In this document: positions 52,127 to 60,700 of the stretch, piece after piece
How positions within the stretch are numbered: position 1 is the stretch's first letter
Layout: each line of letters starts with the position of its first letter
NCBI RefSeq assembly: GCF_008365375.1
Contig: NZ_QOKW01000009.1
Span: forward strand, 1-64,000
Source: Roseomonas genomospecies 6
GTDB taxonomy: Bacteria; Pseudomonadota; Alphaproteobacteria; Azospirillales; Azospirillaceae
Length of the DNA: 64,000 nt
Direction: 5' to 3'
The notes under the pieces: generated by a model
Databases searched by the model: none
What the model saw: the letters and a program-made list of their open reading frames with translations, nothing else
Told to the model about the DNA's origin: nothing
Program-made: the position numbers and the translations under genes

Positions 52127-52812
52127 TGGGCGGAATCACGACCCTGGCCACGGCGGCCCTGCCGCTGGCGAACTCCGTCGCCGACACGGTGGACCGCGTC
52201 TCCGGCACTTCGGCCAGCCTGCGCGCGCAGGAAGCGACGGCGCGGCGGCAGCAGGCCGCCGACGAGCGCAGATACGCCCATCAGGCGGAACAACAGCGGC
52301 TGCAATGGCAGCACGAGGACGAGCTGCGCCGCGAGGAGCAGGAGCTTCAGCGCCGGAAGGAGGAGCAGGGGCGAGTCGAGGCGGAACAGCAGCGCGCCCG
52401 CGAGATGGACTGGCTGGCGCAGAGCCAGAATCTCGCCGCCCAGCACCTCCGCGCCGGGCAGGCCGCGACGCTGGCGGAGACGGAGACGGGCGCCCGCTCG
52501 CGGCTGGCCCAGGCGTCCGCCGCCGCCCAGTCGGACGAGCGGCGGCGTGTGGACGCCCTGCGCCGCACCGTGGCGCGCACCCGCGCCACGCTGGGCTCCA
52601 ACGGGGTCAGCGCGGCGGACGGCTCCGGCGAGGCCATCCTTCTGGGCATCGTCAAGGACGGCGCCGCGGAGCGCGCGGAGGCGGAGGGCGCCGACCGGCT
52701 GAAGCGCGAGGCCATCCAGCAGGAGGTGGACAACGCGCGCCGCCGCAACCTGCTGGAACAGGCGCAGCTCGCCGAGCGCCAGCGGCTGGAGTTCATGAGC
52801 CGCTTCTACTGA
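52126..52812 (+). CDS. Coiled-coil internal virion protein
   Basis: A 228-aa product with an early hydrophobic stretch, then long heptad-rich helices (about 25-125 and 155-225) full of Gln, Arg and Glu. It occupies the gp14/internal core position between nozzle and spike. Its start overlaps the previous stop (TGATG). Ejection or core function is inferred from position. Confidence 0.65.
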   Translation: MGGITTLATAALPLANSVADTVDRVSGTSASLRAQEATARRQQAADERRYAHQAEQQRLQWQHEDELRREEQELQRRKEEQGRVEAEQQRAREMDWLAQSQNLAAQHLRAGQAATLAETETGARSRLAQASAAAQSDERRRVDALRRTVARTRATLGSNGVSAADGSGEAILLGIVKDGAAERAEAEGADRLKREAIQQEVDNARRRNLLEQAQLAERQRLEFMSRFY

Positions 52813-52849
52813 CGGCTCCTTTCGTTCCACGCAGCAGGAGGGGCGCACC

Positions 52850-54880
52850 ATGCCCAGCGCAATCGACGTTCCGCGCGGCAACCCGCGCGTCCAGTATCTT
52901 GCCGACGGCGTGCAGACGGACTTCACCTTTCCCTTTCCGGTCTTCGAGGAGGGCGACCTCCAGGTCTTCCTGGGCGCCGCGCGGCAGACCACCGGCTATG
53001 CGGTGACCGGGGCCGGAGAAACGGCGGGCGGCACAGTGGCATTCGAAGCACCGCCGGAGGCCGGGACGCCCGTCCTGCTGCGCCGTCGCCTGCCCATCGA
53101 GCGGATGAGCGACTTTCTGGAAAGCGCGCCGCTTCCGGCCTCCAGCCTGAACCGGGAGTTCGACCGGCTCACCGCAGCGCTCCAGCAGGTGGCCGGCGAT
53201 CTGGAACTGATGCTGCGCTACACCGACACCGACCTGCCGGCCTCCAACCGGCTGCCGGGACGGGCGGCGCGGGCGGGTCAGCTCCTGGCCTTCGATACGG
53301 CGGGCAACCCCACCGTCCGCCCGCCGGTGGACGAGGAGGCGCTGTCTACCTTCGTCGCCCCCGGCGCCGGGGCCGTTCGCCGCCCGGTGCGGGAGAAGCT
53401 GGCCGACGCCCTGTCGGTGAAGGATTTCGGCGCGGTGGGCGACGGCATCGTGGACGACACGCTGGCGATCCAGGCCGCCCTGACCAGCGCGGACGCCGTT
53501 CATGTGCCGCCGGGCACCTACCGCATCACCAACACGCTGACGGTGGGCTATGGGCAGACGCTGTCCGGTGCGGGGCAGAGGTCCGTCATCGCCGGAGCCT
53601 CGGCGGGCTTCGACCTGATCCATCTGCCGGACGGCTACGCCACGGTGAGCGGCCTGCGGCTGGAGAAGGGGGACGCCGCGGTGAAGCTGTTCGGGCGGGA
53701 CGGCCCTTGCGTTCACAACACGCTGAGCGACCTGACCATCTGGGACCCGCGGGTCGGGCTGCTGTTCGACGGCTATGCCGATCCCAATTGGCCCTGCTAC
53801 TGGAACATGGTGTCGCGAATCCTGGTGGCGCGCCCGTCGCTGCACGGGGTGTGGCTGACCCGGACGGGGGAGGGCGACACGCCCAACGCCAACCGCTTTT
53901 CCATGGTGCGCGTCTATTCCCTGTCGGCGCCCATCGCCGGCTGCGGCTTCTTCGTGGAGCAGGGCAAGTACAACAACAGCTTCCAGGACTGCGAGGCCAA
54001 CCTGTCGACCATGGCGCTGGCCTGCTTCCGCGTCGGCGCCAACACGGACAAGACGCTGATCCTGAACTTCTACGCGGAGTCGCTGGGCGGCGTGCCGAAC
54101 GTGCAGCTCGACGCCGGGTCGGTGGAAACGGCCATCGTCAACCTGCTGTCCATGTCCGCCGGTCCGGCCATCCACGACCTGTCGGGCGGGCGCTACACGG
54201 CGGTGAACGCCGGCTATCCGGAAAAGAACCGGCTGGCGCGCAGCCGCGTCTCCGAACTGGTCGTCGAGGCCCTGCGCTACGACACGGAATATGTGGAGCC
54301 GCAGGCCGGCGGGGTGATCGCGCTGGACCTGACCAGCTCGGTCTATTTGGTCAGCGCCTATGCCGGGGACGTGGAGCTTCGGCTGCCGGCGGCGGGGGCG
54401 GCCAACGGCCATGCGGTGACCGTCAAGCGGACGGACGCCTCCACCCACCGCCTGACGATCACGGAGACGGGCGGGCCGGGGCCGGACGGACGGACGGTGG
54501 CTCTGGGCAACCGCCATGACTTCGTGACCATCGTGTCGAACGGCGCCGGCTGGTGGGTCGTGGGCGGCAACAACCGGCCTGGAAACGCCCATTTCCACGA
54601 CCAGCCGGGCCTCTTCGAACCGGACCTGAACCAGGCGCTGTATCTGGTCAGCGCTTTCGGCGGCGCCGTCACCGTGCGGCTGCCGCCGCCGGGGGCGCTG
54701 CACGCGGTCGGGCGCACGGTGACCGTCAAGAAGGCCGACGTATCGGGCAACCCGGTCACCGTCACGGTGCAGGGCGGCGGCGGGCCGGACAACGCTCCGG
54801 TGACCCTGGCCGCCACCGGCAGCGCCGTGACCGCCATGTCCAACGGCGCGGGCTGGCACATCGTGGGACGGGTGCCGTGA
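52850..54880 (+). CDS. Tailspike with T7-type anchor and beta-helix domain
   Basis: A 676-aa protein. Residues 1-140 resemble the T7 gp17 attachment domain (VQYLADGVQTDFTFPFPVFE). A pectate-lyase-like start (VKDFGAVGDGIVDDTLAIQA, about 185) leads into a right-handed beta-helix. The last 200 residues hold two related beta modules (YLVSAYAG.. and YLVSAFGG.., each ending NGAGW--VG). It probably binds or cleaves host surface polysaccharide. No catalytic residues are identified. Confidence 0.85.
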   Translation: MPSAIDVPRGNPRVQYLADGVQTDFTFPFPVFEEGDLQVFLGAARQTTGYAVTGAGETAGGTVAFEAPPEAGTPVLLRRRLPIERMSDFLESAPLPASSLNREFDRLTAALQQVAGDLELMLRYTDTDLPASNRLPGRAARAGQLLAFDTAGNPTVRPPVDEEALSTFVAPGAGAVRRPVREKLADALSVKDFGAVGDGIVDDTLAIQAALTSADAVHVPPGTYRITNTLTVGYGQTLSGAGQRSVIAGASAGFDLIHLPDGYATVSGLRLEKGDAAVKLFGRDGPCVHNTLSDLTIWDPRVGLLFDGYADPNWPCYWNMVSRILVARPSLHGVWLTRTGEGDTPNANRFSMVRVYSLSAPIAGCGFFVEQGKYNNSFQDCEANLSTMALACFRVGANTDKTLILNFYAESLGGVPNVQLDAGSVETAIVNLLSMSAGPAIHDLSGGRYTAVNAGYPEKNRLARSRVSELVVEALRYDTEYVEPQAGGVIALDLTSSVYLVSAYAGDVELRLPAAGAANGHAVTVKRTDASTHRLTITETGGPGPDGRTVALGNRHDFVTIVSNGAGWWVVGGNNRPGNAHFHDQPGLFEPDLNQALYLVSAFGGAVTVRLPPPGALHAVGRTVTVKKADVSGNPVTVTVQGGGGPDNAPVTLAATGSAVTAMSNGAGWHIVGRVP

Positions 54881-56424
54881 TGGAGGCGGCGGATGAACGG
54901 AAGAAGGGGTTCTTCGCCTTCGTGCAGGACTGGAACCGGCAATCGGAGTTGAGCACCCCCCGCCACCATCTGCAGATCGCGGCATGGCTGGAGCGGCAGT
55001 CCGTCGGCATCGGGCCTGCCGCCATCGGGCCGCGCCTGCTGCTGATGGCCTTCCGCGGGGCGGGCAAGTCGTCCATCGTCGGGCTGTTCGCCGCCTGGAT
55101 GCTCTACCAGGACCCCAACCGGCGGCTGCTGGTGCTGGCGGCGGACATGAAGCTGGCGAAGAAGATGGTGCGCAACGTCAAGCGCATCATCGAGCGGCAT
55201 CCCGACACCCGCGGCCTGAAACCCCCGGCGAAGGAGCGCGACCAGTGGGCCGCCGACCAGTTCACCGTGGTCCGCCCGCAGGAGCTTCGCGACCCCTCCA
55301 TGGTGGCGGCGGGCATCGGCGGCAACATCACGGGCAGCCGCGCCGACGTGGTGATCTGCGACGACGTGGAGGTGCCGCGCACCTCCGGCAGTCCGGGCAA
55401 GCGCGCCGACCTGCGTGAGAAGCTGGCGGAGATCGACTATCTGCTGGTGCCGGGCGGGGTGCAGCTCTATGTCGGGACGCCGCACAGCTACTACTCCATC
55501 TACGCGGAGGAGCCGCGGACGGAGGCGGGGGAGGCGCGGCCCTTCCTGGACGGCTTCGCGCGGCTGGTCCTGCCGGTCTACACCGACGGGCCGGACGGCA
55601 AGCGCTGCTACGCCTGGCCCCAGCGCTTCGGCGAGGCCCATGTCAACCGCATCCGCAAGACGACCGGTCCCAACAAATTCACCAGCCAGATGCTGCTGCG
55701 CCCCGTCAACGAGGCGGAGGGCTTCCTCGACCCCGACCGGCTGGGCCGCTACGGCGGCGAACTGGAGTACCGGGAATCGGCGGGGCGGGCGGTGCTGACG
55801 CTGAACGGCGTGCGCATGGCCTCGGCCTCCTGCTGGTGGGACCCGGCCTTCGCGCGCCCGGCGGCGGAAGGCGGCAAGCCCGGCGATTCCAGCGTGGTCG
55901 CCGCCGTGTTCGGCGGGACGGACGGGCGCTTCTACCTGCACCGGCTGCTCTACCTGTCGGTGGACCCCGGTGCTCCGGACAGCGAGGCGGAACAGCAATG
56001 CCTCCAGGTCGCCCGCTTCCTGGAGCGGCACCATCTGCCGGCGGTGCATGTGGAGATCAACGGCATCGGGCGCTTCCTGCCCGGCCTGCTGCGCAAGGCG
56101 CTGGAAAAGGAGAAGGTCGGCGCCGCCGTGGTCGAGGAGGCCAGCCGCCGCGCCAAGTCCCTGCGCATCCGCGAGGCGTTCGACGCCCTGCTGGCCGATC
56201 GCCGGCTGCTGGCCCACGCCGCGGTGTGGGAGACGCCCTTCATCCGCGAAATGCGCGAATGGTCGCCGGACGGGCGCTACGCGGGCCACGACGACGGGCT
56301 GGACGCGGTGGCCGGCGCCCTGTCCTGCGAACCCTTCCGCTTCGACCGCCAGCCGGTGCCGGGCCGGAAACCGGACTGGCGCGCCGCGGCGCCGTCGGTC
56401 GCGGCGGAGGGATGGGACGTGTGA
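54880..56424 (+). CDS. Terminase large subunit (podovirus type)
   Basis: A 514-aa T7/BPP-1-like TerL with Walker A MAFRGAGKSSIVG, Walker B DVVICDDVEVPR and a nuclease domain ending in GHDDGLDAVAGAL. ATG overlaps the spike stop (TGATG). It lies at the end of the structural genes, as in T7. No TerS is evident nearby. Confidence 0.9.
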   Translation: MEAADERKKGFFAFVQDWNRQSELSTPRHHLQIAAWLERQSVGIGPAAIGPRLLLMAFRGAGKSSIVGLFAAWMLYQDPNRRLLVLAADMKLAKKMVRNVKRIIERHPDTRGLKPPAKERDQWAADQFTVVRPQELRDPSMVAAGIGGNITGSRADVVICDDVEVPRTSGSPGKRADLREKLAEIDYLLVPGGVQLYVGTPHSYYSIYAEEPRTEAGEARPFLDGFARLVLPVYTDGPDGKRCYAWPQRFGEAHVNRIRKTTGPNKFTSQMLLRPVNEAEGFLDPDRLGRYGGELEYRESAGRAVLTLNGVRMASASCWWDPAFARPAAEGGKPGDSSVVAAVFGGTDGRFYLHRLLYLSVDPGAPDSEAEQQCLQVARFLERHHLPAVHVEINGIGRFLPGLLRKALEKEKVGAAVVEEASRRAKSLRIREAFDALLADRRLLAHAAVWETPFIREMREWSPDGRYAGHDDGLDAVAGALSCEPFRFDRQPVPGRKPDWRAAAPSVAAEGWDV

Positions 56425-56453
56425 TCGTCGCTCGTGAGGTCCCGTGTTCGTCA

Positions 56454-56484
56454 GGCCGCCTTCCCGACCGGAAGGCGGCCTTTT
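56454..56484 (+). terminator. Strong terminator after terL
   Basis: GGCCGCCTTCC (56454-56464) and GGAAGGCGGCC (56470-56480) form a perfect 11-bp stem, followed by TTTTCTTTTG. It separates the virion operon from the lysis-like genes. Confidence 0.85.
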
Positions 56485-56512
56485 CTTTTGCTTTTTTCCA
56501 TGGAGAACGGAG

Positions 56513-56848
56513 ATGCAGGAAACCATCGACCTGTCCTGGTGGATCACGGCGGTCGAGCTGCCGGTCATGGGCGGGCTGTTCTGGCTGATCGCGCGGCTGC
56601 GCAAGGATGCGGAGACCGCGCTGGAGACCGTGCGGGCGCGCGCCGAGTCCGCCCAGGCGCAGGTGCGCGAGAGCCTTGCGGCCTACAAGCTGGAGGTCGC
56701 GAAGACCTACGTCTCGGTCGCGACGCTGAAGGATGTGGAGCAGCGGCTGACCGACCATCTGCTGCGCATCGAGAACAAGCTGGAAAACGGCTGCGCGCCT
56801 TATGGCCAGCCCTATGTCCCGCCCTATGCCGACGGGGGCCGCCGGTGA
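56513..56848 (+). CDS. Holin-like or spanin-like membrane protein
   Basis: A 111-aa protein with one N-terminal membrane segment (about 8-28, ITAVELPVMGGLFWLIARL) followed by a coiled coil and a short tail. It sits directly before a cell-wall hydrolase, with its stop overlapping that gene (GTGA). The topology fits a holin or inner spanin of the lysis cassette. Confidence 0.65.
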   Translation: MQETIDLSWWITAVELPVMGGLFWLIARLRKDAETALETVRARAESAQAQVRESLAAYKLEVAKTYVSVATLKDVEQRLTDHLLRIENKLENGCAPYGQPYVPPYADGGRR

Positions 56849-57360
56849 GGGCGCGCGTCCTGAAGCCCGAACCCGCTCCGGCGGTGGCGCCGCCGCAGGG
56901 TTCGTCCGCCGATGCCCTGGGCGCAGATGCCCTGGGCGCCGATGCCCCCGGCGATGCGGTGGACACGCTCGCCCGCACCCTGTGGGGGGAGGCGCGCGGT
57001 GAGTCCGTGCGGGCCATGGAGGCGGTGGCGGCGGTCGTGATGAACCGCGTCCGCCGCGCGCGCGACCATGGAGGATGGTGGTGGGGCGGCGATGTGGCCG
57101 CCGTCTGCCGTCTGCCGGGACAGTTCCCCTGCTGGGACCCGGACGCGCCGGGGCGGCTGGGGCTGTCGTCGGTGACCGCCGCGGACCCGGTCTTCGCCGT
57201 TGCCCAGCGGATCGCGCGCCGCGCGGTGGCCGGGCTGCTGGACGACCCGACCGGCGGGGCGACACACCTGCACCGGGCGGGTGAGAACCCGGACTGGGCC
57301 CAAGGCCGCGGCGCCTGCGCGGAAATCGGCGGATTCCAGTTCTACAACGACGTCGAGTGA
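56845..57360 (+). CDS. SleB-family cell wall hydrolase (endolysin)
   Basis: A 171-aa product. Residues about 40-170 form a Hydrolase_2/SleB domain (LARTLWGEARGESVRAMEAV with the probable catalytic Glu, then QFPCWDPDA and GATHLHRAGENPDW). The N-terminal 35 residues are Ala/Pro-rich with an ADALG repeat. It starts at a GTG coupled to the holin-like gene. It probably lyses the host or remodels peptidoglycan. Confidence 0.85.
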   Translation: MRARVLKPEPAPAVAPPQGSSADALGADALGADAPGDAVDTLARTLWGEARGESVRAMEAVAAVVMNRVRRARDHGGWWWGGDVAAVCRLPGQFPCWDPDAPGRLGLSSVTAADPVFAVAQRIARRAVAGLLDDPTGGATHLHRAGENPDWAQGRGACAEIGGFQFYNDVE

Positions 57361-57400
57361 CGCCGCCTTCCGGGAATCGGGCCTGCATTCAGGCCGGTGG

Positions 57401-57649
57401 TCAGGCGGCTTCCTTGATCATCGCGAGGTAGATCTTCCAGGCCGTTTCGACCGAGACGCCGCCGGCGCGCGACCCCGCGGCCAGCATCGCCGCCGACGGC
57501 TTCAGCGGGACGGGCGTGCTGCTGGGCTCGGCGGACCCGGTCAGGGGGGCTGTGTCCGCTCCGGTCACGATCACCCCATGGACGCGCGAGTCGAGCGCGT
57601 GTTCCGCCGGGTGCCGTTCCTTCACAACATTCATCGCGATCGCGTTCAT
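57401..57649 (-). CDS. Small hypothetical protein after the prophage
   Basis: An 82-aa product (MNAIAMNVVKERHPAEHALD at the N-terminus). The ATG at 57649 has AAGGAG 6 bp upstream, a convincing ribosome-binding site. The C-terminal part (GGVSVETAWKIYLAMIKEAA) is helical. It is convergent with the hydrolase and unknown in function. It may be host or the last prophage gene. Confidence 0.55.
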   Translation of the reverse strand: MNAIAMNVVKERHPAEHALDSRVHGVIVTGADTAPLTGSAEPSSTPVPLKPSAAMLAAGSRAGGVSVETAWKIYLAMIKEAA

Positions 57650-57956
57650 GGGGCTTCTCCTTGCTTGCCCCACTCAAAGCAATCCCGATGCCAACCCGGG
57701 GCGGCTCCCTGCGGAAGAGGCGGACCCCACGCCGAAGCCTTGATTCCTCGACCTTTCTTCGAAGCCGGCGGGGGAGGGAAAGGCGCGGCGGCCAATTTTC
57801 TTTCTGCAAAACGCCGAGAGATTTCCGAGACCGCATTTGCAAATTGCGAAGCAAACAGCGCAACACCCCGTTCCGGGGCCGTCGCGGCCCCGCAGCCCGT
57901 ACCATTCCCGCCACATCTGGCTTTGCCGACGGGCTTTGGGGTAAGGTCGCCGTGCC
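57650..57956. other. Intergenic region without a supported gene
   Basis: It separates the prophage end from DUF952. It contains one hairpin GGGGCCG/CGGCCCC (57875-57891) and short AT-rich patches that may hold the promoters of the 57649 and 57957 genes. No prophage att repeat was recognised. Confidence 0.5.
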
Positions 57957-58334
57957 ATGACTGAACGGATCATCTTTCATATGTGCCGCGCCACGGAGTG
58001 GGAGCAGGCGCTCGCCGCCGGCGCCTATCGCGGCTCGTCGCAGGATGCGGCGGACGGCTTCATCCATTTCTCCACCGGCTCCCAGGTCGAGGAGAGCGCG
58101 GCCAAGCACCGCGCCGGCCAGGACGGCCTCGTCCTGCTGACGGTGGACGGCGCCGCCCTGGGCGACGCCCTGAAGTGGGAGGCGTCGCGCGGCGGCCAGC
58201 TTTTCCCCCATCTCTACGGGCCGCTGCCCCCCGCGGCGGTGCTTCGTGCCGATCCGCTGCCGCTGGGGCCGGACGGCCGCCACGTCTTCCCGCCGAACTT
58301 CAAGGACATCATTCTCAAGGATACCGCGCCGTGA
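57957..58334 (+). CDS. DUF952 family protein
   Basis: A 125-aa protein with the DUF952 motifs IFHMCRATEWEQALAAGAYR and DGFIHFSTGSQVEESAAKHR. The family is structurally related to ADP-ribosyltransferase-like folds but has no proven activity. It is coupled to pyrD by a GTGA overlap, a common alphaproteobacterial pair. Confidence 0.9.
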   Translation: MTERIIFHMCRATEWEQALAAGAYRGSSQDAADGFIHFSTGSQVEESAAKHRAGQDGLVLLTVDGAALGDALKWEASRGGQLFPHLYGPLPPAAVLRADPLPLGPDGRHVFPPNFKDIILKDTAP

Positions 58335-59404
58335 TCGACCTGTTCCCCATCGTCGGCCCCGTCCTGCGCAGCTTCGATCCGGAAACGGCGCACGGGCTGA
58401 CCATCAAGGCCCTGTCCAGCGGGCTGATGCCGCCGGTGCGGGAAAAGGACGATCCCATCCTGCGGACCCGGGTGCTGGGGCTGGACTTCGCCAACCCGGT
58501 GGGGCTCGCCGCCGGCTTCGACAAGAACGCCGAGGTGGTGGACGCCATGCTCCGGATGGGCTTCGGTTTCGTGGAGGCGGGCAGCGTCACGCCGCGCCCG
58601 CAGCCCGGCAACCCGAAGCCGCGTCTGTTCCGCGCGCCGGAGCAGGGGGCGGTCATCAACCGCATGGGCTTCAACAACGAAGGGTTGGAGCCCTTTGCCC
58701 AACGGCTGGAGCGGCGCCTGTCCGGCGGGCGCAAGGCGCCGGGCATCGTCGGCGCCAACCTGGGAAAGAACAAGGACACGGTGGAGGCCGCGGACGATTA
58801 CGTCCTGGGCGTGACGCGGGTGGCGGCGCTGGCCGATTATCTTGTCGTCAACGTGTCGTCCCCCAACACGCCGGGCCTGCGCGCGCTCCAGGGGCGCGAC
58901 CCGCTGCGCACCCTGCTGGGCCGCGTGCTGGACGCGCGGACGGCCTGCAAGCTGGCCAAGGCGCCGCCCGTCCTGCTGAAGATCGCCCCCGACCTGACGG
59001 ACGAGGACAAGGCCGACATCGCCGCCGTCGCGCTGGAGTCGGGAATCGACGGGCTGATCGTCTCCAACACCACCATCGCCCGCCCGGCGGAGATTCCGGA
59101 GCCGTTGCGCGGGGAAGCCGGCGGCCTGTCCGGCAAGCCGCTGTTCGCGCCCTCCACCGCCGTTCTGCGGGAGATCTACGCGCTGACCGGCGGCAAGCTG
59201 CCGCTGATCGGGGTGGGCGGCATTGCCTCGGGCGCCGACGCCTACGCCAAGATCCGCGCCGGTGCGTCGCTGGTGCAGCTCTATTCCGCGCTGGTCTATG
59301 CCGGACCGGCGCTCGTGCTGGCGATCCGGCGCGATCTGGCCGCCCTGCTGCGCCGCGACGGTTTCGCCTCGCTGGGCGACGCCGTCGGGGCGGATCACCG
59401 CTGA
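58331..59404 (+). CDS. pyrD: Dihydroorotate dehydrogenase, class 2
   Basis: A 357-aa membrane-associated, quinone-linked DHODH that makes orotate in pyrimidine synthesis. The N-terminal amphipathic region precedes NPVGLAAGFDKNAEVVDAML; the catalytic serine is in VNVSSPNTPGLR, and the FMN-binding GVGGIASGADAYAKI is intact. It starts at GTG 58331, overlapping the DUF952 stop. Confidence 0.96.
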   Translation: MIDLFPIVGPVLRSFDPETAHGLTIKALSSGLMPPVREKDDPILRTRVLGLDFANPVGLAAGFDKNAEVVDAMLRMGFGFVEAGSVTPRPQPGNPKPRLFRAPEQGAVINRMGFNNEGLEPFAQRLERRLSGGRKAPGIVGANLGKNKDTVEAADDYVLGVTRVAALADYLVVNVSSPNTPGLRALQGRDPLRTLLGRVLDARTACKLAKAPPVLLKIAPDLTDEDKADIAAVALESGIDGLIVSNTTIARPAEIPEPLRGEAGGLSGKPLFAPSTAVLREIYALTGGKLPLIGVGGIASGADAYAKIRAGASLVQLYSALVYAGPALVLAIRRDLAALLRRDGFASLGDAVGADHR

Positions 59405-59412
59405 ACGGGCGC

Positions 59413-60564
59413 GTGGCGACCGTGATCCACGCTCTGGCCGTCGCGGCGGCGGCGGCCCTGGCCGTTCTCGGCCTGTGGGAGCTGCGGCCTGAAGCCGATC
59501 CGGCTATCGGCTGGCTGGCCGGGGCGCTGGTTTTCCTGGCCGGAATCGTCCTCCACGGCCGGCTGACCCGCCGGGCGCGCGAGAGCGTGGTCCTCGACCG
59601 GCTCGACGGCGTGCAGCGGAGCGTCGATGCGCTGGCCGCGAGGCTGGATGAGGGGCGGAGCGCCTCCGCTCCCACACCCGTCACCCAGCAGGCCGTTCTC
59701 CAGGAGGTGAAGCTCCTGCAAACGCTGGTCGCCCGGCTCGGCGCCCTGCCGCGGGACGGCGTGCCGGCGCCCCAGGCGCCGCGTCCGCCGGAAGAGCGGC
59801 GTGCCGCCTTCGTCGAGGCGCCACCGATGGACGACGCCGCGGTTCTGGAAGCGGTGCGCGACGCTCTGGCCGCCGACCGGATCGACATCTACCTTCAGCC
59901 CATGGTCAGCCTGCCGCAGCGCAAGCACCGCTTCTACGAGGTGTTCTCGCGCGTGCGGGCCGCCGACGGGTCCCTGATCCTTCCCGACCGCTATCTGGAG
60001 ATCGCGGAGCGCGAAGGGCTGCTCGCCACCATCGACAACCTGCTTCTGGTCCGCTGCGTCCAGTTGATCCGCGAGACGGAGCGGCGCCAGCACGCCATCG
60101 GCTTCTTCTCCAACATGTCCGCTTCCACGCTCAGCGACGCGGAGTTCATGGAGCAGTTCCTGGATCTGATGGCCCGGAACCAGGCGCTGGTGCCAAAGCT
60201 GGTGTTCGAGCTGAGCCAGCAGGAACTGCGGGCCGGCAGGGCGGTGACGATGGGCATTCTGTCGCAGCTCGCCCGCATCGGCTTCCGCTTCTCCATGGAT
60301 CAGGTGACGGATCTGGACATCGACCCTGACATCCTGTTGCGGCACGAGATCCGCTATCTGAAGCTGGATCGCGGGCTTCTGCTCGACCCCGCCATGGCGC
60401 CGCGCGCCGAGGCCCTGCGCCGCCGTCTGGACGGCACGGGGATCGACCTCATCGTCGAGAAGATCGAGACGGAGGCGCAGCTCGACGCGGTCGCGCGCAC
60501 CGGCATCGATTTCGGCCAAGGCTACCTGTTCGGCGAACCACGTCCGGCGCGCAAACCGGCGTGA
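59413..60564 (+). CDS. TipF-like degenerate EAL-domain membrane protein
   Basis: A 383-aa protein with two N-terminal membrane helices (about 4-22 and 32-50), a short coiled coil (about 55-80) and a C-terminal EAL-like domain in which EAL reads EVF (FYEVFSRVRA). Other catalytic blocks are altered (NMSAST, FSMDQVTD). The layout matches Caulobacter TipF, a c-di-GMP-binding flagellar positioning factor. It is likely a c-di-GMP receptor without phosphodiesterase activity. GTG 59413 follows pyrD by 8 bp. Confidence 0.75.
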   Translation: MATVIHALAVAAAAALAVLGLWELRPEADPAIGWLAGALVFLAGIVLHGRLTRRARESVVLDRLDGVQRSVDALAARLDEGRSASAPTPVTQQAVLQEVKLLQTLVARLGALPRDGVPAPQAPRPPEERRAAFVEAPPMDDAAVLEAVRDALAADRIDIYLQPMVSLPQRKHRFYEVFSRVRAADGSLILPDRYLEIAEREGLLATIDNLLLVRCVQLIRETERRQHAIGFFSNMSASTLSDAEFMEQFLDLMARNQALVPKLVFELSQQELRAGRAVTMGILSQLARIGFRFSMDQVTDLDIDPDILLRHEIRYLKLDRGLLLDPAMAPRAEALRRRLDGTGIDLIVEKIETEAQLDAVARTGIDFGQGYLFGEPRPARKPA

Positions 60565-60581
60565 ATTGATTTTTGCAAGAA

Positions 60582-60605
60582 AATTCGCCGTTCGGGTGGC
60601 GAATT
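60582..60605. terminator. Hairpin after the TipF-like gene
   Basis: AATTCGCC (60582-60589) pairs with GGCGAATT (60598-60605), with loop GTTCGGGT. There is no U-run, so it is a weak terminator. Confidence 0.45.
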
Positions 60606-60630
60606 CAGGCTGGAAATGCCCCCGCCGCCC

Positions 60631-60658
60631 TTGACAGAAAGCCCGGCGGCATTAGAAG
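60631..60658 (+). promoter_or_regulatory. thrS promoter
   Basis: TTGACA (60631-60636), a 16-bp spacer and TAGAAG (60653-60658), 42 bp before the thrS ATG. Confidence 0.55.
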
Positions 60659-60700
60659 TTTCGCCTCCCGGCATGCGCCGGGTGCGATGCAAACAGTCAA

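Larger units (their letters stand above)
25309..57360. mobile_element. Podovirus-like (T7-type virion) prophage or domesticated particle cluster, interrupted by a satellite
   Basis: It runs from the S24 repressor intergenic region to the SleB-type hydrolase. It contains portal, Bbp19-like, scaffold, capsid, tail tubular A/B, internal protein, tailspike, TerL, holin-like and hydrolase genes, all on plus. No integrase, DNA polymerase, RNA polymerase or early genes are visible, and no flanking att repeat was found. Removing the inner satellite (15.7 kb) and the cargo segment (about 3.2 kb) leaves about 13 kb of structural and packaging genes. Confidence 0.8.
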
